In this document: piece by piece, positions 8,081 through 18,662 of the stretch
Numbering within the stretch: position 1 is the first letter of the stretch
Layout of the letters: each line of letters opens with the position of its first letter
Assembly: GCA_900618065.1 (NCBI GenBank)
Contig: UYIL01000003.1
Coordinates: 1,178,001 to 1,242,000, forward strand
Direction: 5' to 3'
Length of the DNA: 64,000 bases
DNA from: Streptococcus thermophilus
GTDB taxonomy: Bacteria > Actinomycetota > Actinomycetes > Mycobacteriales > Mycobacteriaceae
Notes under the pieces: model-generated
Seen by the model: the letters and a program-made list of their open reading frames with translations, nothing else
Told to the model about the DNA's origin: nothing
Databases searched by the model: none
Program-made: the position numbers and the translations under genes

Positions 8081-8482
8081 TTACCGCAAGCCGGGATGTT
8101 CACCGGGCTGGTTGATCATCATGTACGCCACACGCTGCATGTGGTTCCACAGCGCCTCGCGCTGGGCCGGGTTGAGCTCCTCCTCGCTGAACTGGTCCAG
8201 CGAGGTGCTCATCAGCTCAAGCCAGCGCTCGGCTTCTGCCATACCGATACGGAAAGGGAAGTGGCGGCGGCGCAGCATCGGGGCGCCGCGCTGCTCGTTG
8301 AACGTCGGTGGGCCGCCCCAGTATTGCGCGAGGAACCAGCGAAGGCGGTCCTCGGCGCCGTCCCAATCATCGTCCGGGTACATCGGCCCGATGAGATCAT
8401 CGGTCTTGACCTGCGTATAAAACCCGCTGACGAGGCGGCGGAAAAAGTCCTCGCCGCCAAGTGCGCTATAAAGCGAATCCAT
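8081..8482 (-). CDS. glbO: Truncated haemoglobin O (group II)
   Basis: A 133-residue group II truncated globin. Landmarks include GGEDFFRRLVSGFYTQV, LIGPMYPDDDWDGAEDRL, FLAQYWGGPPTFNEQRG and RRRHFPFRIG, followed by AERWLELM, where the Trp is the conserved G8 residue. These proteins bind O2 and NO at a haem and are linked to respiration and nitrosative protection. The ATG at 8482 matches the usual family start, and a TAACAT -10 box lies 7 nt upstream (leaderless type). It is divergent from metB. Confidence 0.92.
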   Translation of the reverse strand: MDSLYSALGGEDFFRRLVSGFYTQVKTDDLIGPMYPDDDWDGAEDRLRWFLAQYWGGPPTFNEQRGAPMLRRRHFPFRIGMAEAERWLELMSTSLDQFSEEELNPAQREALWNHMQRVAYMMINQPGEHPGLR

Positions 8483-8489
8483 GCATTGA

Positions 8490-8495
8490 ATGTTA
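8490..8495 (-). promoter_or_regulatory. Leaderless-type -10 box of glbO
   Basis: TAACAT on the minus strand is separated by 7 nt from the glbO ATG; no separate ribosome site is needed. Confidence 0.5.
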
Positions 8496-8588
8496 ACCAG
8501 GGGCCAATCCAGAGCAAATGAACCGCTTGGTCTACTCTGGGGCAAAGCGCGCTTATCGGCGCCCCGCTTATCGACGAAAGGACCCCCG

Positions 8589-9779
8589 ATGCCCGGCTTC
8601 TCCACCGACTCCATCCACGCCGGTTACGAGCCCGACTCCCTGTACGGGTCGATCAACACGCCGATCTACGCGTCCACGACCTTCGCGCAGGACGATCTGG
8701 CAGTGACCCGCAACGGTTTCGAGTACACCCGCGTGGGCAACCCGACCATCGACGCGCTGGAGAAGACCGTCGCCGCGCTGGAGAAGGCGGATTACGGCGT
8801 GGCCTTCGGCTCCGGCATGGCCGCTGTCGACGCGCTGCTGCGCATCCTGCTCAAGCCGGGTGACCACATCGTCATCGGTAACGATGCCTACGGCGGCACC
8901 TACCGCTTGATCCAGCAGATCTTCACCCAGTGGGGCGTGGAAAACACCCCGGTGGACATCACCAACGTCGACGAGGTCGCCGCTGCGATCCAGCCGAACA
9001 CCAAGGTCGTGTGGGTTGAGTCGCCCACGAACCCGCTGTTGTCTATTGCTGATATCGAGGCGCTCTCGACCGTGAAGGGTGATGCTTCTCTTGTTGTCGA
9101 CAACACCTTTGCGTCCCCGTACCTGCAGCAACCGCTGGATCTCGGCGCGGACGTGGTGCTGCACTCGACCACGAAGTACATCGGCGGCCACTCTGACGTG
9201 GTCGGCGGTGTCGTTGTCGGCCGAAACGCCGTGGAGGGGCACGAGGGCGTTTCCGCGATCACCGCAGGCAGCTTCGACGCGCTAAACAATTTGGAGGAGC
9301 AGTTGCGCTTCTTCTTCGGCTGGATCGGTGCGATCCCCTCGCCGTTTGACACCTACCTCACCGCCCGCGGGGCGAAGACCCTGGCAGTGCGGATGGACAA
9401 GCACTGCGACAACGCCGAGGCTGTCGCTGACTACCTGTCCGAGCAGGATAAGGTCGCCCGCGTCTACTACCCGGGCCTGAAAGACCACCCGGGCCACGAC
9501 ATCGCTGTCAAGCAGATGCGCCGCTTCGGCGGCATGGTCTCAGTGGCATTCCAGACTGCTGAACAGGCCATGGCGTTCTGCCGCTCGACGAAGCTGTTCT
9601 GCCTGGCAGAATCCCTCGGCGGCGTCGAGTCCCTTGTCGAGCACCCCGCCACCATGACCCACGTCTCCGTCGCCGGCTCGGCCCTCGAGGTCCCGCCGGA
9701 GCTGGTGCGCATCTCCGTCGGCATTGAGGACACCGAGGACCTCATTGCTGACCTCGAACAGGCCATCGCGCAGATCTAG
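8589..9779 (+). CDS. metB: Cystathionine gamma-synthase
   Basis: A 396-residue Cys/Met-metabolism PLP enzyme. It makes cystathionine from an acylated homoserine and cysteine in transsulfuration. Visible are [20 protein letters not shown], the substrate-binding region [19 protein letters not shown] with the PLP Asp, and the Schiff-base Lys196 in [16 protein letters not shown]. The C-terminal [17 protein letters not shown] is typical of gamma-synthases. ATG 8589 is preceded by GAAAGGACCCC. A TACTCT -10 box lies near 8533 and a GTCTA half site near 8530, but no full McbR operator was seen. Two CGCTTATCGRCG repeats lie in the leader. Confidence 0.93.
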   Translation: MPGFSTDSIHAGYEPDSLYGSINTPIYASTTFAQDDLAVTRNGFEYTRVGNPTIDALEKTVAALEKADYGVAFGSGMAAVDALLRILLKPGDHIVIGNDAYGGTYRLIQQIFTQWGVENTPVDITNVDEVAAAIQPNTKVVWVESPTNPLLSIADIEALSTVKGDASLVVDNTFASPYLQQPLDLGADVVLHSTTKYIGGHSDVVGGVVVGRNAVEGHEGVSAITAGSFDALNNLEEQLRFFFGWIGAIPSPFDTYLTARGAKTLAVRMDKHCDNAEAVADYLSEQDKVARVYYPGLKDHPGHDIAVKQMRRFGGMVSVAFQTAEQAMAFCRSTKLFCLAESLGGVESLVEHPATMTHVSVAGSALEVPPELVRISVGIEDTEDLIADLEQAIAQI

Positions 9780-9815
9780 CGCGCCTCAGGTCCGGGCCTC
9801 CGCGGGTGGCCCCCA

Positions 9816-9900
9816 AGATATAGTTGACACCCGCGTCCGCCAGGGGCATCAAAACCCCAGGTCAAAGTTCGTTGCAGCGGTAACGATGCAAACTATATCT
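9816..9900 (+). repeat. CAGGTC-core inverted-repeat element, copy A (85 bp)
   Basis: The ends AGATATAGTT (9816-9825) and AACTATATCT (9891-9900) are a perfect 10-bp inverted repeat, with partial pairing further in. The core CAAAACCCCAGGTC has CAGGTC at element positions 43-48. The right half shares TTGC, GTAAC and ATGCAAACTA with copy B. It lies between the convergent metB and pepN genes. Confidence 0.85.
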
Positions 9901-9932
9901 GGGTGGGGTCTAAGGGGCCGGGCACGCGTCCG

Positions 9933-12341
<2,409 letters not shown>

Positions 12342-12348
12342 GCAAACC

Positions 12349-12354
12349 AACGTA
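12349..12354 (-). promoter_or_regulatory. Leaderless-type -10 box of pepN
   Basis: TACGTT on the minus strand lies exactly 7 nt before the pepN ATG. Confidence 0.5.
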
Positions 12355-12393
12355 CCGTTGAGGGTGCAAGCCCCCATCAACGAAAGGGTCATA

Positions 12394-13005
12394 ATGGAAA
12401 ACGTAACGTTCTGGTTCGACGCATCTTGCCCGTTCTGCTGGCAGACTTCCCGCTGGATCAAGGAGGTCGAAAAGGTCCGGGACATCGAGATCGACTGGAT
12501 CCCCATGTCGCTGTCCGTGCTCAACGACGGCCGCGACCTCCCCGAGGACTACATGGCCATGATGGAAGCTAACTGGGGCCCGGCGCGCGTGTTCGCCAAG
12601 GTCAAGCAGGAGCGCCCCGAGCTTATCGACGCCCTGTACACCGCCATGGGCACCCTCATCCACCCCGGCGGCCAGGGAGGCCAGAAGGGCTACGGTGCCT
12701 ACGACGACGTGATCAAGAAGGCGCTGGAGGAAGTCGGGTTGGATGGGTCTTACGCATCGGTGGCGAACGAGGCTTCTTACGACGATGTGCTCCGCAGCTA
12801 CCACCAGGGCGCGATGGATGCTGTCGGTGATGAGGTGGGCACCCCGGTGATTCAGCTCGGTGACACCGCCTTCTTCGGCCCGGTGATCACCCGCGTTCCC
12901 ACCGGCGAGGAAGCCGGCGCGCTCTTCGACCACGCCCTGGGCCTGGCCGAGTACCCCTACTTCTTCGAGCTCAAGCGCTCCCGCACAGAGGCCCCGCAGG
13001 TCTAA
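12394..13005 (+). CDS. DsbA-fold mycothiol-dependent nitroreductase (Rv2466c-like)
   Basis: A 203-residue cytosolic thioredoxin-fold protein. The active-site CPFC is at residues 12-15 (WFDASCPFCWQTSRWI), and the remaining landmarks match the mycobacterial Rv2466c group: RDIEIDW, SLSVLN, WGPARV, YTAMG, GMDAVG-like AMDAVGDEVGTPV, AFFGPV and a C-terminal YFFELKRSRTE. That group uses mycothiol as electron donor and protects from oxidative stress. Rv2466c has CPWC; here Phe replaces Trp. ATG 12394 is preceded by GAAAGG. No signal peptide is present, which argues against a periplasmic Dsb role. Confidence 0.88.
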   Translation: MENVTFWFDASCPFCWQTSRWIKEVEKVRDIEIDWIPMSLSVLNDGRDLPEDYMAMMEANWGPARVFAKVKQERPELIDALYTAMGTLIHPGGQGGQKGYGAYDDVIKKALEEVGLDGSYASVANEASYDDVLRSYHQGAMDAVGDEVGTPVIQLGDTAFFGPVITRVPTGEEAGALFDHALGLAEYPYFFELKRSRTEAPQV

Positions 13006-13041
13006 GGCGTGCGGGGTGCGCCGGGCGCGGTCGCTTTTGGT

Positions 13042-13047
13042 TACGCT
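13042..13047 (+). promoter_or_regulatory. Leaderless-type -10 box of rpiB
   Basis: TACGCT is followed by 7 nt and then the rpiB ATG at 13055. Confidence 0.5.
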
Positions 13048-13054
13048 GGGAACC

Positions 13055-13543
<489 letters not shown>

Positions 13544-13553
13544 AAACCCATAG

Positions 13554-13595
13554 CCGCCCCACGGCGACCGTGAGTCGCGTGGGGCGGTTTTGTTT
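13554..13595 (+). terminator. Intrinsic terminator after rpiB
   Basis: CCGCCCCACG (13554-13563) pairs perfectly with CGTGGGGCGG (13578-13587), followed by TTTTGTTTT. Confidence 0.9.
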
Positions 13596-13643
13596 TGGGG
13601 CGTTGGCGACGTCGATAAGCGAAATGAAGCATAAGGAAAAGTG

Positions 13644-13737
13644 CATTTTCGTGCTGTTGAAAACGCCTCCGGAAAGCCCCAGGTCGCGTGTTGCAGGAGT
13701 GAACCCAGTTACTTGACGTGTGGACAGCACGAAAATG
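13644..13737 (+). repeat. CAGGTC-core inverted-repeat element, variant copy D (94 bp)
   Basis: A perfect 14-bp inverted repeat, CATTTTCGTGCTGT (13644-13657) and ACAGCACGAAAATG (13724-13737), encloses the core GAAAGCCCCAGGTC followed by GTTGCAG. The core matches copies A and B, but CAGGTC begins 37 bp from the left end instead of 43, so this is a variant with a shorter left and longer right half. Confidence 0.65.
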
Positions 13738-13794
13738 GCCTACCGCGCTGTGCTCGGCTAGCGCAGAACCACCGCGCAAGACACAATTGAGCGC

Positions 13795-14589
13795 ATGGGG
13801 GACGATGCAGAACTTCGGCTGATTCGCGAAGTTGCGCTCGCGCGCCCGCACGCGGTGGTGACGGGGCCAGCGGCGGCAAAACTCCTGGGGCTGCCCACGC
13901 TTGATCGGGTGACAGTGGTGGATCTGCGCTACCGGTCGTCCGCGAATGCGTCGGGGCGGGGCAAAGATCCTTCAGTGCGCTACCGGGGCGGCAAACTCAG
14001 GGCGGACCAGATTTTCATGCGCGATGGGGTCGCGCACGTCGACATGATGCAAATGCTGTTTGATATTTACCGGTTCCACGGTCGTCTGGCAGCTCTTGTG
14101 CCACTGGAGCATCTCCGATTCAAACACCAGGTCACAATCGAGCGGTTGCTCGATGCTGCGAGGTGGCTGCCCAGGGCGAACGGTATACGCGGGTTTGAGG
14201 AGCTGATCCGGTACAGCTCGAATACGTCGCAAAGCCCGCTGGAAACCATCGGCCGCGACGCGATCTTGCAGGCAAATATCCCGGAGATCCGCTCGATCGA
14301 ATATCAGGCGGAAATCCGGTATGTCGGTTTCTACGGGGAACCGCGGACAGCGCTTGTCGACGTCCTCATCAACGGGTGGCTCGTCGTCGAGTTCGACGGG
14401 CGCGTGAAGTTCAGTGGCGACTACGGCGAGGTGCGTGATGTCACCGTGGCCCAGCTCGACCGGCAGAACGCCGTGCAAGCGAAGGGCTATTTCTTCCTGC
14501 GCGCGGGCTGGGGCGATGTCGTCTCGGGGCAAATCGTCAGAGACATTGAGCGGACGTTGCGCACCCTGCCCGGCAAGGTCAACGCTTGA
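13795..14589 (+). CDS. Hypothetical protein with DUF559/Vsr-like nuclease C-terminus
   Basis: A 264-residue soluble protein. The N-terminal half (ARPHAVVTGPAAAKLLGLPTL) resembles the AbiEi-type antitoxin winged-helix region. The C-terminal half (TALVDVLINGWLVVEFDGRVK, then LDRQNAVQAKGYFFLRAGWGDV) resembles the DUF559/Vsr-like restriction-endonuclease fold, with Asp, Glu and Lys at the expected PD-(D/E)xK places. Such two-part proteins are common and uncharacterised in actinobacteria. No partner toxin gene is adjacent. The ATG has TGAGCGC and a CACAAT box upstream. The assignment is by pattern only. Confidence 0.6.
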   Translation: MGDDAELRLIREVALARPHAVVTGPAAAKLLGLPTLDRVTVVDLRYRSSANASGRGKDPSVRYRGGKLRADQIFMRDGVAHVDMMQMLFDIYRFHGRLAALVPLEHLRFKHQVTIERLLDAARWLPRANGIRGFEELIRYSSNTSQSPLETIGRDAILQANIPEIRSIEYQAEIRYVGFYGEPRTALVDVLINGWLVVEFDGRVKFSGDYGEVRDVTVAQLDRQNAVQAKGYFFLRAGWGDVVSGQIVRDIERTLRTLPGKVNA

Positions 14590-14590
14590 T

Positions 14591-14956
14591 CTAGTGCGTG
14601 ACGGTGGTCTGCTGGTACAGCTTCATCCGAACCTGCCCGTCCAGCAGTACGTAAGTGCTGGTCATGAGGGCTTCGAAGTTGTCAGAGCCGCGGCGGGCGG
14701 TGGCGCGGTAAAGCAACGTCGCAGCGCCGTCGTTAAGCGTGATCAGCTGCGGGTCTGTGATCTCGTAGCTGTCCCACGGCGGCGCGTCATTCATGCTCGC
14801 AGCGATGGTGGGTTGGTCCATGACCATGCCGTTGACCAGCACCATGACGGCGTCATCGGTCATGAGTTCGCCGTAGAACGTGCCGCCGCGCTGCTCGCAT
14901 AGCGAGTCCCAGCCTTGGCGCTCGAGGTCGAGGAGCTGGTCTAAGGTCATCTTCAT
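14591..14956 (-). CDS. NTF2-like (SnoaL/DUF4440-type) protein
   Basis: A 121-residue protein with the cone-shaped NTF2-like fold pattern: an N-terminal helix (TLDQLLDLERQGWDSL), GTFYGELMTDDAVMVLVNG, and later strands ending MKLYQQTTV. Family members are small-molecule-binding proteins or minor enzymes with diverse roles. No catalytic residue can be assigned. ATG 14956 is preceded by GGAAGGATCACC on its strand. It ends 1 bp from the convergent upstream gene. Confidence 0.75.
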   Translation of the reverse strand: MKMTLDQLLDLERQGWDSLCEQRGGTFYGELMTDDAVMVLVNGMVMDQPTIAASMNDAPPWDSYEITDPQLITLNDGAATLLYRATARRGSDNFEALMTSTYVLLDGQVRMKLYQQTTVTH

Positions 14957-14992
14957 GGTGATCCTTCCGGGTACTGGTTATCGCGGGTCTTT

Positions 14993-15391
14993 CTAGACGG
15001 TGGCGGAATTCTGTTTCAGGATTTGTCCGACCCGCCCGTAGCTGATCCCCAGCAGGTAAGCGATATCGCGGTAATTGTATCCGTTCTCGGCTAGGTCGCT
15101 CGCCTGTTCGGTGACCAGAGCAAGCTGGTGTGCTTCCTGGTGACGAATCTTCTCGAGCTCTTCTTTGGCTTCCTGAGCTGACCGCTCGGCAGCTCCAACG
15201 ATCAGGAGCTGAATGCTGTCAGCCTCCGGAGACTCCGTGAGTTCGGGGAAGAGCGTAAGGGCATCGCGGACTTCGTCCTCAATCTGATCGAGTCGGCGAG
15301 TTTGCACGATTAAACCCGGATCCTCGTTCAGTTGGGCTACCCACCACCCGGTGCCCCTTTCGACAGTGACATGGAATTCGTTCACGTTCAT
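14993..15391 (-). CDS. hicB: HicB-family antitoxin
   Basis: A 132-residue antitoxin. The N-terminal half has the partial RNase H-like HicB fold (FHVTVERGTGWWVAQLNEDPGLIVQTRRLDQ in pieces). The C-terminal half has a charged helix and a helix-turn-helix, YRDIAYLLGISYGRVGQIL, that should bind the operator. It overlaps the upstream toxin gene by 4 bp (ATGA), so it is translationally coupled. HicB neutralises HicA and represses the pair. Confidence 0.8.
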   Translation of the reverse strand: MNVNEFHVTVERGTGWWVAQLNEDPGLIVQTRRLDQIEDEVRDALTLFPELTESPEADSIQLLIVGAAERSAQEAKEELEKIRHQEAHQLALVTEQASDLAENGYNYRDIAYLLGISYGRVGQILKQNSATV

Positions 15392-15579
15392 TTCACCCCA
15401 ATCTGCTTATAGATCTTGTCCGCCATCAAGTCATCGATTTCTTTATGGCGGCCTAGAGTTGTGTACTTGTCTCCCACCCAGATACGGGTGTGGTTTGCGC
15501 CCTCTTTGATGACCAGTTCTTGACCCGTGTCTTTGGCATACTGCGCGATGGCCCGGAGGATGTCCCTTCGTTTGGTCAC
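15388..15579 (-). CDS. hicA: HicA-family mRNA interferase toxin
   Basis: A 63-residue double-stranded-RNA-binding-fold toxin. The catalytic His lies in GANHTRIWV, in the position of the GSH motif of HicA, and the protein ends LMADKIYKQIGV, typical of the family. HicA cleaves translated mRNAs when free of HicB. Start is GTG 15579 (GTG ACC AAA). It is the first gene of the pair, the usual hicA-hicB order. The region is less GC-rich than its surroundings, suggesting acquisition. Confidence 0.8.
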   Translation of the reverse strand: MTKRRDILRAIAQYAKDTGQELVIKEGANHTRIWVGDKYTTLGRHKEIDDLMADKIYKQIGVK

Positions 15580-15609
15580 GATCTCAGTTTAGATCACTTC
15601 AAGGTAACA

Positions 15610-15627
15610 AGTATAGGGAGCTATACT
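15610..15627 (-). promoter_or_regulatory. Palindromic operator overlapping the hicAB -10 region
   Basis: AGTATAG-GGAG-CTATACT is a perfect 7-bp inverted repeat 31 bp upstream of the hicA start. Each arm contains a TATACT/TATAGC-like -10 sequence on the minus strand, as expected for autorepression by HicB. Confidence 0.55.
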
Positions 15628-15636
15628 CGCCTATCC

Positions 15637-16845
15637 TCACCACCCAGCAAACAACCGCTCGAGGCGAATAGGCCCGCTTACCCATGTAAGTCCGGCGTCA
15701 ACAGGGTCGACTGGGTGGCCTTCGCAATCTGCTCCTCGTGCAAGCGAGCGGGCAGTGAACGCTGCGAATGACGGGGCCATTGCCTCAGGGTCGTCAGAGA
15801 TGCTGATTCCGTCTGGCCCGTAGTAACCCTCGCGCATACCGTGGAGGAATGCCGTCGAGTCAGTTAGAGCCCACGGGCCGCCTAGCTCGACATTCAGCCG
15901 GAATGTTAAGCGGTTCGGGGCAGCGTAACCAGGATGCTCAGAGTCGCTGCGCACACGTGGATCATCGCGGAACAGTTCCGGTATGCCCAGGGCGGGGTCG
16001 CAGTACACGACTGAGTCAGCGCGCAGCCACGAAGTGATGACCTGCTCGAGCACGCCAGGGGAGTGCCACGCTGCCGCGTGCGGGGAGTGCTCCGGCATGG
16101 AACCCACGCGGACACCGATGTCAGCCAGCTCGAAGTGCACCCCGTCGGGCCGGGTGAGCGGGTGCGTGATGCGGTGCGCCAGCGCCACCGACTCGATGTT
16201 CTTGACGTGAGCTTCCTCGACGGGGTCGCTGTAGCGTGCGCCGAAATCTTCCTCGTCGTGGACCGCGACAGCATCTGGCTCGTGGACGAACGTCGCGCCG
16301 GCGTTCCACGCGCGGAAGCCGAACTCCCAATCCTCGCCGCCGTAACCGACGAAGGACGCGTCGAAGCCGCCGATAGCCTCGAAGAACCGGCGTGAGCAGG
16401 TCACAACGGAGGAGATGATGAAGCGCCAGGAAGTATCGTCGGCACGCGAAAGATTATCGGTGTCGCGCCACGCGTCACGCAGCCATGCGGGTTCCTCGCG
16501 CGCGGCGCCCGTGAGCCGCTTGCCGACGACCACCGCCCGCCAATCCTCCTCCACATGCCGGCACGCAGCAGCGAGATAACCGGGCTCGGGCACAGTGTCG
16601 GCGTCGAGGAAAGCGAGCACGTCGCCCGTCGCGGTACTCGCCCCGAGGTTGCGTGCCGCGGCAGCGCGGAAACCGAGATCCTCCTGCGTCACCACCGTTG
16701 CGCCGGGCACGTCGGGCGCGACCGCGGAGCCGTCGTCGGCGATGATGATCTCGACCTCGCTGACACTTTCTTGCGCGCGCACGGCCGCAATCACCTTCGC
16801 GAGGCTGTCAGGGTCGTTGTAGTGGGGAATAATGACGCTGATCAT
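15637..16845 (-). CDS. Family 2 glycosyltransferase with galactosyltransferase-type C-terminal motif
   Basis: A 402-residue GT-A enzyme without membrane segments. It starts MISVIIPHYNDPDSL and has the nucleotide-binding Asp in IIIADDGS, the metal-binding DxD in FLDADTVPEPGYL, and the acceptor-site motif GFDASFVGYGGEDWEFGFRAW. A second region of about 150 residues after the catalytic core is of unknown fold. ATG 16845 overlaps the stop of the upstream gene (ATGA). It is the last gene of the leftward three-gene run and resembles the outermost gene of the rightward run (21690-22463). Confidence 0.82.
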   Translation of the reverse strand: MISVIIPHYNDPDSLAKVIAAVRAQESVSEVEIIIADDGSAVAPDVPGATVVTQEDLGFRAAAARNLGASTATGDVLAFLDADTVPEPGYLAAACRHVEEDWRAVVVGKRLTGAAREEPAWLRDAWRDTDNLSRADDTSWRFIISSVVTCSRRFFEAIGGFDASFVGYGGEDWEFGFRAWNAGATFVHEPDAVAVHDEEDFGARYSDPVEEAHVKNIESVALAHRITHPLTRPDGVHFELADIGVRVGSMPEHSPHAAAWHSPGVLEQVITSWLRADSVVYCDPALGIPELFRDDPRVRSDSEHPGYAAPNRLTFRLNVELGGPWALTDSTAFLHGMREGYYGPDGISISDDPEAMAPSFAAFTARSLARGADCEGHPVDPVDAGLTWVSGPIRLERLFAGW

Positions 16846-17738
16846 GCCCATGCCTTTCGCCATTGCGTAGCGACGTCTGCCCACCCGTACTCCGGGGCTG
16901 TCATCTGCGGTGAGGGGGTGGCTGCGTAGGCGTCGATTGCAGAGCGCCACGAGTCGGGCTGCACGCGGGTAATGCGGCCGGGCAGCCACTCGTCGATCTC
17001 GCGGGTGTAGTCGGTATCGCTGGCCAGGACGTGCCGGCCGGCTCCTAGCCATGTCATCAGCGACCCGGAGGCGGAGAAGTGCCGGTGCGCGCAGACGGGA
17101 ATCTGGATGCGGCCCATTTCGGCGGCCAGGTCAGCGTCCGACAGCCATCCCGTGATCTCCGCGCGGGCCTCGAGCCCACGCGCCCACTCCTCGTGGCCGG
17201 GGGAGACAGAGCCCAGGAAACGCAGACGGTAGTCGGTGCCGCGTAGGGCGCGGATAAGCTCTTCGTGCCCTTTGCCTGGGTACAGAAAACCGAGAATTCC
17301 CACGGTCCCCGGTTCCGAAGCGAAAGCCGAGTCGATAACGGGTATGGGCAAGCGGATGACGCTCACGTCAATGCCGGCGTCACGGAAGAACGCAGCTTCG
17401 TGCTCTGAGTTGACCACGGCAACGTCAGCGGCAGCGGCGAGGCGCTGGTAGGCGCGGGCACGGCGGGCGAACCGGTCCGCACCCTCTTCGGGTTGCGGGA
17501 TGTCGTGGAAGCTCACGCTGAGCCGCCGTGACCCGATGCGGGCGAGCAGCGCGTCGACAGCGGCATCGGGTGAGGGGCCGAAGAGATGGTCGGTGAACGC
17601 GACGTGCACGAATTCGGGTAATTCGCCCGCGCCGAAGATGTCCTCGCGGATGACGGGGGCGTCCAGAGCCGCGGCGAGTTCGAGTGCGTAACGGGTCACC
17701 CCGTGCGAGTCGGGTCCGACGATCAGGTGCGTGGGCAT
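16842..17738 (-). CDS. Family 4-like glycosyltransferase
   Basis: A 298-residue GT-B-type enzyme. It opens MPTHLIVGPDSHGVTRYALELA, a common donor-domain start. VAVVNSEHEAAFFRDAG and VGILGFLYPGKGHEELI form the interdomain region, and a C-terminal segment ends near ASGSLMTWLGAGRHVLASD. It is short for the family, as the N-terminal domain is small. ATG 17738 shares its A with the upstream TGA stop (TGATG). Acceptor and donor are not predictable from sequence. Confidence 0.72.
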   Translation of the reverse strand: MPTHLIVGPDSHGVTRYALELAAALDAPVIREDIFGAGELPEFVHVAFTDHLFGPSPDAAVDALLARIGSRRLSVSFHDIPQPEEGADRFARRARAYQRLAAAADVAVVNSEHEAAFFRDAGIDVSVIRLPIPVIDSAFASEPGTVGILGFLYPGKGHEELIRALRGTDYRLRFLGSVSPGHEEWARGLEARAEITGWLSDADLAAEMGRIQIPVCAHRHFSASGSLMTWLGAGRHVLASDTDYTREIDEWLPGRITRVQPDSWRSAIDAYAATPSPQMTAPEYGWADVATQWRKAWA

Positions 17739-18583
17739 CACGGCATCAACTCCAAGTTCGCAATCCGTTCCGCGTGGCGCTCCAACCCGTGCGCGACCAG
17801 TGCAGGCCGCTCGCGGTAGTGCGCCAGTTGCTTGTCGACGATCTCCTCCCACGGAATTTCACCCGTCTCCCTGTGCATCCACGCGTCCCGGCCGCGCACC
17901 GATACACCGAGGGCGGCGCACGCGCCGGGGTCGAGCGGTGCGTCGAGTTCGCCGAGCATTTCGTAATCGGGCATGTCCACGGAACCGGCTAACCCCAATG
18001 TCTGCAGGATGCGCGACGCCACGACCGCCAAGGTCTCATTGTCGGGGTGGTTGATGATGTGCCAAACGGGAAGGGTTTCCAGGTAGTCGGAAATCCGCAC
18101 CGAGCCGAAGCGTTCCTCGCGCGTGCGGATGTTGTTGACGGACATGGCAAGGGCTCGTCGATAAGCATCAGGCGAAAGTGGAGGTGTGACGGGCGCGTCC
18201 AAACCTTGCGCAGCTGCGCAGAGAATCCGCAGGTCATGGTAGGGGACCACCGGCGGGTTGAGGGAAGAGTCGGCGGGGTCGCGGATGATCGCAGTGAACG
18301 GCATGAGCGCGTCGAAACGCAGCACCGGCACGATCGCGTGGCGTGCACCGGACGGCAGCTGGGCGAGCATCTGCGCGGTGCCGACGGGCAGGCCGCGGTA
18401 GTCCTCGCGGATCGGCTGGGTGACCAGAACATCCGTGCGCACGAGCATGTCGCCGAACCACCCCATGTCGGCTTGCGTGAGCTCGTGTACAGGAGGGATG
18501 CGTTCGGATTCGAAATGCCCGGTGGTGGCCAGGAGTTTGCGCAGGGACTCGGCTTGGCAGTTGCCTACGACGGTCAAGAACAT
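17738..18583 (-). CDS. WcbI-like polysaccharide-modifying protein
   Basis: A 281-residue protein with the WcbI signature FLTVVGNCQAESL at the N-terminus and catalytic-looking INHPDNETLAVVASRIL further on. WcbI of Burkholderia is needed for capsule formation and binds coenzyme A, so it is suspected to be an acetyltransferase. ATG 18583 is preferred because TATATT lies 7 nt upstream (leaderless type); ATG 18601 is an alternative giving six more residues. It is the first gene of the leftward run, divergent from the rightward glycosyltransferases by 79 bp. Confidence 0.72.
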   Translation of the reverse strand: MFLTVVGNCQAESLRKLLATTGHFESERIPPVHELTQADMGWFGDMLVRTDVLVTQPIREDYRGLPVGTAQMLAQLPSGARHAIVPVLRFDALMPFTAIIRDPADSSLNPPVVPYHDLRILCAAAQGLDAPVTPPLSPDAYRRALAMSVNNIRTREERFGSVRISDYLETLPVWHIINHPDNETLAVVASRILQTLGLAGSVDMPDYEMLGELDAPLDPGACAALGVSVRGRDAWMHRETGEIPWEEIVDKQLAHYRERPALVAHGLERHAERIANLELMP

Positions 18584-18590
18584 GGCCCCG

Positions 18591-18628
18591 AATATAGTCA
18601 TGCCAACATTTGCAGAAACGTTTATATT
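18591..18628. promoter_or_regulatory. Divergent promoter pair of the glycosyltransferase cluster
   Basis: TATATT boxes occur on both strands: on the minus strand at 18596-18591, 7 nt before ATG 18583, and on the plus strand at 18623-18628, about 34 nt before GTG 18663. The two wings of the cluster therefore appear to share one control region. Confidence 0.5.
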
Positions 18629-18662
18629 GGTCGGGTGCCCCGGAAGAGGAAAGGCGGTGGGT

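Noticed and set aside
8525..8540. McbR operator before metB
   Set aside because: Only one half site (GTCTA) is visible; the TAGAC partner at the proper spacing is missing.
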